Assembly (NCBI GenBank): GCA_030147435.1
Contig: JASKZX010000079.1
Location: 1-6,450, forward strand
Length of the DNA: 6,450 nucleotides
Direction of reading: 5' to 3'
Source: Savagea sp.
GTDB taxonomy: Bacteria > Bacillota > Bacilli > Bacillales_A > Planococcaceae
Shown here: positions 1 to 6,450 of the stretch, in pieces
Layout: each line of letters starts with the position of its first letter
How positions within the stretch are numbered: position 1 is the stretch's first letter
Position numbers and translations under genes: made by a program
The notes under the pieces: model-generated
Databases searched by the model: none
What the model was told of the DNA's origin: nothing
What the model saw: only the letters and a program-made list of their open reading frames with translations

Positions 1-798
<798 letters not shown>

Positions 799-801
799 TT
801 T

Positions 802-1032
802 ATGTTATATCCATCAATTGATCAGTTAAAAGAAAAAATCGATTCGAAATACGCGCTCGTTACACTTGCAGCAAAACGTGCACGTGAAATGCAAGAAGAA
901 GATTTATTTTTATTAGACAAAGAGCAATATCAAGCGAAGCAACATGTCGGCCAAGCATTAGAAGAAATTGCTCACGGTGTTTTATCTCATCATGAATTAT
1001 CAGATGAAGAAGACCGACGTCGCAATAGTTAA
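802..1032 (+). CDS. rpoZ: DNA-directed RNA polymerase omega subunit
   Basis: This is the small subunit that clamps the C-terminal part of beta-prime and helps RNA polymerase assembly. The protein has 76 residues, against 67 in B. subtilis. The family signature is clear: MLYPSIDQL at the N-terminus, DSKYALVTLAAKRAREM at residues 14-30, then HVGQALEEIAHG at 48-59. The extra length lies in the middle (EEDLFLLDKEQYQ) and in an acidic tail ending SDEEDRRRNS, which is likely disordered. The ATG at 802 is preceded by AAAGGGG (787-793) at a good distance, inside the end of gmk. Only three bases separate it from gmk, so the two are surely co-transcribed. A terminator-like hairpin begins eight bases after its stop. 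Confidence 0.95.
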   Translation: MLYPSIDQLKEKIDSKYALVTLAAKRAREMQEEDLFLLDKEQYQAKQHVGQALEEIAHGVLSHHELSDEEDRRRNS

Positions 1033-1039
1033 TGACAAT

Positions 1040-1074
1040 CAAACTCCCTCTTCAACCGAGGGAGTTTGTTCTTT
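1040..1074 (+). terminator. Intrinsic terminator-like hairpin between rpoZ and coaBC
   Basis: CAAACTCCCTC (1040-1050) pairs perfectly with GAGGGAGTTTG (1058-1068): an 11-bp stem with a seven-base loop (TTCAACC). It is followed by TTCTTT (1069-1074), a short and interrupted U-run. The stem is strong and well placed right after the rpoZ stop. The weak U-tract suggests partial termination, and the coaBC Shine-Dalgarno begins only four bases after it, so the operon probably continues by readthrough. It could also act as a processing or mRNA-stabilising structure. Confidence 0.75.
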
Positions 1075-1092
1075 AATAAAGGAGGAATTTAC

Positions 1093-2295
1093 ATGGAACG
1101 AAAAAAAGTACTCGTCGCTGTAACAGGTGGTATCGCTGTTTATAAATCAGTCACTCTCGTGAGTCGTCTCGCTCAAAAAGGATACGATGTAAAAGTTGTG
1201 ATGACAGAAGGAGCGAAACAGTTCGTTCAACCGCTTGCTTTTCAAGTGATGTCAAGAAACGATGTTTATTTTGATACGTTTGATGAAAAAGACTCTTCAG
1301 TCATTGCTCATATCGATTTAGCAGATTGGGCAGACTTAATCGTCGTCGCTCCAGCAACTGCTAATATCATTGGAAAATTAGCAAACGGCATTGCTGACGA
1401 TATGGTGACAACGACATTGCTTGCAACGAAAGCACCGATTTGGATTGCACCTGCAATGAATGTCGATATGTATCACCACCCGGCCGTTCAACGAAATATG
1501 GAACAACTCGTCTCCGACGGTTATACATTTGTTGAACCAGGTGAAGGGTTTTTAGCATGTGGTTATGTCGGAAAAGGTCGGATGGAAGAACCAGAAGTCA
1601 TTGCAGAAAAAGTGATGCAATACTTTGAAGAAGATGAAGAAAAGCCGTTAGAAGGAAAACATGTCCTCGTCACAGCGGGTCCGACATTAGAAAGAATCGA
1701 CCCTGTCCGTTATATTTCGAACTTTTCTAGTGGAAAGATGGGCTTTGCGATGGCTCGTGCAGCGAAACGTCTCGGAGCAGATGTCACACTCGTTGCAGGT
1801 GTTACTTCTTTACCGACACCAGAAGGAGTTGAGCGGGTCGACGTAGAAAGTGCTGAAGAGATGTTTCAAGCGGTCATCCGTCGTTATGACGTCGTCGATA
1901 TCGTTGTGAAGTCCGCTGCGGTAGCAGATTATCGTCCGAAACATGTTTCCGATCAAAAAACGAAAAAGCAAGCAGGTCCTGCGGTGATCGAGTTAGAACG
2001 TACGACCGACATTTTAAAAACGCTCGGTGAACAAAAGACAGATCAATTACTCGTCGGTTTCGCCGCAGAAACAGAAAATGTCCTCGCATATGGCGAGAAA
2101 AAACTTCAAGAGAAAAATTTAGACTACATCGTCGTTAATGACGTTACGAATCCGGATGGCGGATTCGGAAATGATACGAATGTCGTCACATTGATGCGTA
2201 AAGACGGTCATCAAAAGCCTTATCCAGCGATGGATAAAGAAGCGCTTGCTTACGACATTTTACGTACGATCGCAAAGAAAGAAGTCGACGCCTAA
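1093..2295 (+). CDS. coaBC: Bifunctional phosphopantothenoylcysteine decarboxylase / phosphopantothenate-cysteine ligase
   Basis: This enzyme carries out two steps of coenzyme A synthesis: CoaB ligates cysteine to 4'-phosphopantothenate using CTP, and CoaC, an FMN enzyme, decarboxylates the product to 4'-phosphopantetheine. The protein has 400 residues. The N-terminal CoaC half shows TGGIAVYK (11-18), the catalytic His73 in AHIDLADWAD, PAMNVDM (120-126) and the flap Cys156 in GFLACGYVGKGRM. The CoaB half starts near 188 and shows VTAGPTLERIDPVRYISN, NFSSGKMG (210-217), AAVADYRP (275-282), the KTKK loop (289-292), GFAAET (322-327) and NDVTNPDGGFGND (349-361). All key residues expected of both activities are present. 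The start is the ATG with AAAGGAGG (1078-1085) seven bases ahead; an upstream in-frame TTG at 1066 lies inside the terminator hairpin and was rejected. Its stop overlaps the priA start by one base. Confidence 0.97.
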   Translation: MERKKVLVAVTGGIAVYKSVTLVSRLAQKGYDVKVVMTEGAKQFVQPLAFQVMSRNDVYFDTFDEKDSSVIAHIDLADWADLIVVAPATANIIGKLANGIADDMVTTTLLATKAPIWIAPAMNVDMYHHPAVQRNMEQLVSDGYTFVEPGEGFLACGYVGKGRMEEPEVIAEKVMQYFEEDEEKPLEGKHVLVTAGPTLERIDPVRYISNFSSGKMGFAMARAAKRLGADVTLVAGVTSLPTPEGVERVDVESAEEMFQAVIRRYDVVDIVVKSAAVADYRPKHVSDQKTKKQAGPAVIELERTTDILKTLGEQKTDQLLVGFAAETENVLAYGEKKLQEKNLDYIVVNDVTNPDGGFGNDTNVVTLMRKDGHQKPYPAMDKEALAYDILRTIAKKEVDA

Positions 2296-4697
2296 TGTAC
2301 GCATCGGTCATTGTTGATGTGCCTGCTTATGCGATCGACCGTCCATTTGATTACATCGTGCCTAATAAGTGGCGCGACGTCATCCAAGTAGGAAGCCGCG
2401 TCAAAGTCCCTTTTGGACATCGCCACATTTTAGGGTATGTCGTTCAACTTGCAGATAAAACGCCAGTCGATCCTTCTAAGCTGAAACACCTTTCAGAACT
2501 TATCGACGTAGAGCCTGTGTTAACAGAAGAATTGTTACAACTTGCGCACGCGATGGCGAACGAAACGATTTGTTTACACATTGAAGCATTGCAAGCGATG
2601 CTTCCTTCAGCAATGCGAATGCGTTATGACAAGCAAGTCATCGTGCTCGACCGAGACAAACTCGTCGAGCCGTTTCGTCATGCATTCGCAAAAAAAGATG
2701 TCGTCCCACTGAAAGCATTTCGCGAAGAAGACTACCCACTCCTTCGTAAACTCATACGAGAACGAGCGCTCGATATCGAAACCGTGATGAAACAGCAAGA
2801 GAAAAAGAAAAAAGTACGTATGATTCATATTCCGTCGATGACGACACTTTTAGAAGCGATGGAACAAATACCGAAAAATGCGAAACGTCAGCAGCAACTC
2901 ATGGAGTGGATGTTTCAACATTCGAATGAAAAAATGTCATCCGTCGACGTGCAAAAGCAAGCGGGTGTGACCGCTGCGGTATTAAAAAACTTTATCGACA
3001 AAGGAATCGTAGAAGAAACGTATGAAGAAGTGTATCGCGAAATCGATGCTTCAACATTAGCCGTTGATACCGTCGTCGAATTAACGAATGAACAACAAGT
3101 AGCGTTAACATCAATCGAAGAAGCGATCGATGACGACCGAGATGAAATCTTTTTACTCCACGGAGTGACAGGGAGTGGAAAGACAGAAGTATATTTACGA
3201 GCGATTGAAAAAGTATTAGAGCGTGGCGAAGAAGCGATCGTATTAGTGCCTGAAATTTCACTCACGCCGCAAATGACCGCTCGTTTCAAAGCACGTTTCG
3301 GAAGTCGTGTTGCGGTCATGCATAGCGGGTTATCTGCTGGAGAAAAGTATGACGAATGGCGCAAAGTCCGCAGAAAAGAAGTCGATGTCGTCGTCGGTGC
3401 CCGTTCTGCAATATTCGTACCATTTACAAATATCGGGCTCATCATTTTAGATGAAGAACATGAGTCGACGTACAAACAAGAAGACGCTCCGAGATATCAC
3501 GCACGTGACGTAGCGAAAAAACGGGCAGCCTTTCACCGATGCCCTGTCATTTTAGGAAGTGCCACACCAGCATTAGAAACGTATGCTCGCGCTCGTAAAG
3601 GAGTGTACACATTACTCGAAATGAAAGAGCGCCCCAATACACTCGCTTTACCGCAAGTTGAAGTCGTCGACATGCGCGAACAACTCCGTTTAGGGAACCG
3701 CTCTATGTTTTCAGAAGAGTTGATTGAAGCGATGAAAACACGGATTGAAAAAAATGAACAAATCATTTTGTTTTTAAACCGCCGTGGCTTTGCTAGTTTC
3801 GTCTTATGTCGAGAGTGCGGTCTCGTCGTCGGTTGTCCGAACTGTGATATTTCGTTAACGTATCATCGAGCGACGAATGAGTTGAAATGTCATTATTGCG
3901 ACCACCGCACGCAAACGCCTGACACATGTCCAGAATGTCAAAGTCCGAATATCCGCTTTTTTGGAACGGGTACGCAACAAGTCGAACAAGCGTTACTAGA
4001 AGAGCTACCCGATGCGCGCGTCATTCGAATGGATGTCGATACGACGAGTCGAAAAGGAGCGCACGAAGCGTTGTTGAAAAAGTTTGAAACAGGTGAAGGA
4101 AATATATTACTCGGTACGCAAATGGTCGCCAAAGGGCTCGATTTCCCGAACGTGACACTCGTCGGAGTTATCGCAGCGGATACGACATTACATTTACCAG
4201 ACTTTCGCTCAGCAGAACGCACTTTCCAATTGCTCACTCAAGTAAGTGGACGTGCTGGAAGGGCAGAGTTGCCAGGCGAAGTCATTATTCAAACGTATTC
4301 ACCGGACCATTACGCCATTCAACTAGCAGCTCAACAAGAGTATTTGCCATTTTACGAAACAGAAATGCGTGTGAGAAAAATTTCAAGTTATCCACCGATG
4401 TATTACATCGTTCTCATTCGTTTAAGTCATAAAGAAGCCGGATCTGCCGCAAGTTATGCTCATCGCATCGCCCGTTTTTTACGAGGAGAATTAGAAGACC
4501 CGACTCTCATTATCGGTCCAGCACCGAGTGCGATCCCTCGAATCAAAAATAGATATCGTTATCAATGTTTGATAAAATATAAACGAGAACCTGCGTTACT
4601 TGATACGTTGCACCGATTAATGCATATGTATCGAACGCAATGGCAAAAAGAAGATGTTCGTCTCGTCATCAATATTGAACCAGCATCGATACTGTAA
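2295..4697 (+). CDS. priA: Primosomal replication-restart helicase PriA
   Basis: This 3'-to-5' superfamily 2 DNA helicase recognises abandoned replication forks and starts primosome assembly (in Bacillus with DnaD, DnaB and DnaI). The protein has 800 residues, near the B. subtilis length. The 3'-end-binding domain spans about 1-105 (VIVDVPAYAIDRPFDY at 5-20) and is followed by a winged-helix region to about 250. Helicase lobe 1 has Walker A GVTGSGKT (290-297), DEEH (386-389) and GSATP (421-425). Eight cysteines for two zinc ions are at 505, 508, 514, 517, 532, 535, 545 and 548. Lobe 2 carries GTGTQQVE (557-564), TQMVAKGLDFPNV (608-620) and QVSGRAGR (649-656), and a C-terminal domain ends in INIEPASIL. 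The ATG overlaps the coaBC stop (TAATG) and has no good Shine-Dalgarno, so translation is probably coupled to coaBC. No motif residue is missing. Confidence 0.97.
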   Translation: MYASVIVDVPAYAIDRPFDYIVPNKWRDVIQVGSRVKVPFGHRHILGYVVQLADKTPVDPSKLKHLSELIDVEPVLTEELLQLAHAMANETICLHIEALQAMLPSAMRMRYDKQVIVLDRDKLVEPFRHAFAKKDVVPLKAFREEDYPLLRKLIRERALDIETVMKQQEKKKKVRMIHIPSMTTLLEAMEQIPKNAKRQQQLMEWMFQHSNEKMSSVDVQKQAGVTAAVLKNFIDKGIVEETYEEVYREIDASTLAVDTVVELTNEQQVALTSIEEAIDDDRDEIFLLHGVTGSGKTEVYLRAIEKVLERGEEAIVLVPEISLTPQMTARFKARFGSRVAVMHSGLSAGEKYDEWRKVRRKEVDVVVGARSAIFVPFTNIGLIILDEEHESTYKQEDAPRYHARDVAKKRAAFHRCPVILGSATPALETYARARKGVYTLLEMKERPNTLALPQVEVVDMREQLRLGNRSMFSEELIEAMKTRIEKNEQIILFLNRRGFASFVLCRECGLVVGCPNCDISLTYHRATNELKCHYCDHRTQTPDTCPECQSPNIRFFGTGTQQVEQALLEELPDARVIRMDVDTTSRKGAHEALLKKFETGEGNILLGTQMVAKGLDFPNVTLVGVIAADTTLHLPDFRSAERTFQLLTQVSGRAGRAELPGEVIIQTYSPDHYAIQLAAQQEYLPFYETEMRVRKISSYPPMYYIVLIRLSHKEAGSAASYAHRIARFLRGELEDPTLIIGPAPSAIPRIKNRYRYQCLIKYKREPALLDTLHRLMHMYRTQWQKEDVRLVINIEPASIL

Positions 4698-4708
4698 GGA
4701 GTGACAAG

Positions 4709-5182
4709 ATGTCAATAAAAATTAAAGATTTCACGCAAGAAAAAGAACAAATGACAAAAGAAGTAACAGTATTTGACGAGCGGATTCAAGCGCTTGTCGA
4801 CCGTTTACTTCAGACATTACACAACACAGAAAGCGTCGGTTTGTCGGCGCCTCAAATCGGGGAAAATGACCGAATCGCTGTGTTAGATTTTCGCGATGAC
4901 CGTGACCCTCTCGTTTTAATTAACCCTGTACTCGTCCGTTATTACGGAAGTGAAACAGAAATGGAAGGTTGTTTAAGTTATCCAAATGTTTACGGTACCG
5001 TCACGCGTCCGGAAGCAATCATCGTGGAAGCGCAAGAAGCGGATGGTTCAGTATTTGAAATTACAGCTGAAGGCATTGAAGCACGTGCGATTTTACATGA
5101 AATGGATCATTTAGTCGGCGCATCATTTATCGATAAACTAGAAGAACGTATCGACCCAGAACACTTTTATGAAGAGGAGTAA
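4709..5182 (+). CDS. def: Peptide deformylase with unusual motif I
   Basis: This metalloenzyme removes the formyl group from the N-terminal methionine of new proteins at the ribosome exit. The protein has 157 residues, matching the operon-linked B. subtilis enzyme (160). Motif I reads SVGLSAPQ (42-49, with Gln49), motif II is EGCLS (86-90, metal ligand Cys88) and motif III is HEMDH (130-134, ligands His130 and His134, catalytic Glu131). The catalytic set is therefore complete. Two things are odd: the first Gly of the usual motif I (G-x-G-x-A-A-P-Q) is Ser and its first Ala is also Ser, and the N-terminus ([13 protein letters not shown]) lacks the usual Pro/Leu-containing stretch found near residues 8-15 in relatives. 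The ATG has AAGGAGTGA (4696-4704) overlapping the priA stop. Bacillus species often carry a second deformylase elsewhere, which could let this copy drift. Confidence 0.93.
   Translation: MSIKIKDFTQEKEQMTKEVTVFDERIQALVDRLLQTLHNTESVGLSAPQIGENDRIAVLDFRDDRDPLVLINPVLVRYYGSETEMEGCLSYPNVYGTVTRPEAIIVEAQEADGSVFEITAEGIEARAILHEMDHLVGASFIDKLEERIDPEHFYEEE
5173..5179 (+). promoter_or_regulatory. Ribosome binding site of fmt (decides a TTG start)
   Basis: AGAGGAG at 5173-5179, inside the last codons of def, lies eight bases before TTG at 5188. The only nearby in-frame ATG (M7 of the protein) would remove the first beta-strand MTKIVF conserved in the family, so TTG is the start. Confidence 0.8.
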
Positions 5183-5187
5183 TCAAA

Positions 5188-6117
5188 TTGACGAAAATTG
5201 TATTTATGGGAACACCACCTTTTTCAGTTCCTATTTTAGAAATGTTAGCAGAAGAGTATGATGTACAAGCAGTCGTAACACAGCCCGACCGTCCAGTAGG
5301 GCGCAAACGAGTATTAACACCACCTGCTGTGAAAGTCGCTGCAGAAAAATTAAACATTCCAGTATTGCAACCGGAAAAACTAAGCGACTCCGAGGAATTG
5401 AAGCAAGTGTTAGAGCTTCAACCGGATATCGTTGTCACCGCAGCATTTGGCCAATTATTGCCAAAAGAGTTGTTAGAAGCACCACCTCTTGGCTGTATTA
5501 ACGTACATGCTTCCTTATTACCGGCTTATCGCGGAGGAGCACCGATTCATCAAGCGGTAATCGATGGAGCGAAAGAAACAGGAATTACGATTATGTATAT
5601 GGCAGAAAAGCTCGATGCAGGCGACATTATTCGTCAACGAGCAATTCCGATTGAACATGATGACGATACAGGGAAATTGTTTGAAGAATTATCACTCGTA
5701 GGGCGTGATTTATTAAAAGAGACGATGCCATCGATCATTGATGGAACGAATGAACGTATTCCACAAAATGAAGAGGAAGTGACGTATGCGTGGAATATTT
5801 CACGTGAAGATGAGCGCATTGATTGGACAAAAGGAGGAGAAGCGATTCGAAACCATATTCGTGGACTTCACCCGTGGCCGACAGCGTACACGACATTTGA
5901 CGGAGAACGTGTAAAAGTATGGTGGGCAGAGTTAGAAGAAGGACGTAGCGGAACACCGGGAGAAATAGTAGAAATCCGTGAAGATGGAGTGATCGTCGCT
6001 TCAGGAGATGCGACAGCTTTACGTTTAACAGACGTTCAACCGGCAGGAAAACGTCGGATGGAGATTGAACAATTTGTTCGAGGAACGAACTGGAAAGTAG
6101 GCGACCGTTTCGAATGA
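5188..6117 (+). CDS. fmt: Methionyl-tRNA formyltransferase
   Basis: This enzyme transfers a formyl group from 10-formyltetrahydrofolate to the amino group of Met-tRNA(fMet), producing the initiator used by the ribosome. The protein has 309 residues, typical of the family. The N-terminal Rossmann-like domain starts [32 protein letters not shown] is at 31-46, the loop that contacts the acceptor stem in E. coli. The catalytic site is Asn105-Val-His107 with [12 protein letters not shown] (109-120) and Asp143 in KLDAGD. The C-terminal OB-fold tRNA-binding domain follows from about 205, with [11 protein letters not shown] (224-234). The start codon is TTG, set by a good ribosome site in the end of def. 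It lies five bases after def, pairing the enzyme that adds the formyl group with the one that removes it, and it overlaps rsmB by four bases. Confidence 0.97.
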   Translation: MTKIVFMGTPPFSVPILEMLAEEYDVQAVVTQPDRPVGRKRVLTPPAVKVAAEKLNIPVLQPEKLSDSEELKQVLELQPDIVVTAAFGQLLPKELLEAPPLGCINVHASLLPAYRGGAPIHQAVIDGAKETGITIMYMAEKLDAGDIIRQRAIPIEHDDDTGKLFEELSLVGRDLLKETMPSIIDGTNERIPQNEEEVTYAWNISREDERIDWTKGGEAIRNHIRGLHPWPTAYTTFDGERVKVWWAELEEGRSGTPGEIVEIREDGVIVASGDATALRLTDVQPAGKRRMEIEQFVRGTNWKVGDRFE

Positions 6118-6450
6118 AAACGACGAATGTGAGAGAGCTCGCACTTTACACTTTATTGCGGATTGAAGAAGAAGGAGCTTACAGCAACATTGCGATTGAT
6201 GAAGCTTTACAAAAAGCATCGCTAAACGATGCAGACCGCCGTCTTTTTACAACACTCGTCTACGGCACATTACAATACCGCGATACACTCGACTATTATT
6301 TAGAACCTTTCGTTCAACACCGATTAGACCGAGACGTTCGTATGTTATTACGTCTTTCAGTGTATCAAATCGTTTATTTAACACGTATTCCGTCTCATGC
6401 CGTCGTTCATGAAGCAGTGAACATTAGTAAAAAACGTCACACGAAACGAG
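6114..6450 (+). CDS. rsmB: 16S rRNA (cytosine-967-C5)-methyltransferase RsmB, N-terminal part
   Basis: The gene continues past the right edge; 112 codons are visible. They encode the NusB-like RNA-binding domain that precedes the methyltransferase domain in RsmB (Sun/Fmu). Recognisable stretches are [21 protein letters not shown] (5-25), [25 protein letters not shown] (39-63) and [30 protein letters not shown] (76-105), which align closely with B. subtilis RsmB. The S-adenosylmethionine-binding and catalytic Cys motifs lie beyond the window. The start ATG overlaps the fmt stop as ATGA, and only a weak purine run (GGAAAGTAGG) precedes it, so translation is likely coupled to fmt. The position directly after fmt is the standard Bacillales order, which supports the call. 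A stand-alone NusB is an alternative on domain grounds alone, but the context and the N-terminal sequence favour RsmB. Confidence 0.93.
   Translation, partial: MKTTNVRELALYTLLRIEEEGAYSNIAIDEALQKASLNDADRRLFTTLVYGTLQYRDTLDYYLEPFVQHRLDRDVRMLLRLSVYQIVYLTRIPSHAVVHEAVNISKKRHTKR

Noticed and set aside
967..1000. Possible internal promoter in rpoZ (TTGCTC with AATTAT)
   Set aside because: The -10 is poor and the spacing is about 21 bp, so it is not a credible promoter without mapping data.
1041..1090. Pairing of the rpoZ hairpin arm with the coaBC Shine-Dalgarno as a translational switch
   Set aside because: Only about four contiguous pairs are possible, far weaker than the 11-bp stem, so no convincing alternative structure exists.
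1066..1092. Upstream TTG start for coaBC
   Set aside because: It lies in the terminator hairpin and would precede the strong AAAGGAGG site that serves the ATG at 1093.
2915..3475. 186-codon open frame on the minus strand inside priA
   Set aside because: It is antisense to conserved helicase coding sequence, serine- and threonine-rich as expected from reading biased codons backwards, with no recognisable motif or ribosome site.
3938..4237. 99-codon minus-strand open frame inside priA
   Set aside because: It is a shadow of the conserved zinc-binding and lobe 2 region, with no independent coding evidence.

Overview
The window is a housekeeping gene cluster of a low-to-mid-GC Gram-positive bacterium, most likely a member of the Bacillales. 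The evidence is the gene order gmk-rpoZ-coaBC-priA-def-fmt-rsmB, the strong purine-rich Shine-Dalgarno sites, the GTG and TTG start codons, and protein sequences that resemble their Bacillus subtilis counterparts in every reading frame used. I cannot name the genus from the sequence alone.

Layout. Positions 1-59 hold the first 19 codons of a leftward gene recognisable as rqcH (the yloA/fbpA family). Positions 60-180 form a compact divergent control region. Two extended -10 promoters lie back to back on overlapping DNA around a perfect 12-bp palindrome, and a small hairpin sits near the predicted 5' end of the rightward mRNA. Rightward from there come gmk (181-798), rpoZ (802-1032), an 11-bp terminator-like hairpin (1040-1074), coaBC (1093-2295), priA (2295-4697), def (4709-5182), fmt (5188-6117) and the 5' part of rsmB (6114 to the window edge). 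All rightward genes are closely spaced or overlap, so they read as one operon. The only break is the hairpin after rpoZ, which probably lowers rather than abolishes downstream transcription, because there is no room for a promoter between it and coaBC.

How the genes work together. Gmk feeds guanine nucleotide synthesis, the omega subunit serves RNA polymerase, CoaBC makes 4'-phosphopantetheine for coenzyme A, and PriA restarts stalled replication forks. Fmt and Def form the formylation/deformylation cycle of translation initiation, and RsmB methylates 16S rRNA. RqcH, read the other way, acts in ribosome-associated quality control. The shared theme is growth-linked nucleotide, replication and translation functions.

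I found no mobile element, CRISPR array, tRNA, rRNA, phage gene or unknown protein, and no sign of an undescribed system. The points worth a second look are the symmetric overlapping divergent promoters, the rqcH-gmk junction without remA, the hairpin before coaBC, and an unusual motif I in the deformylase.
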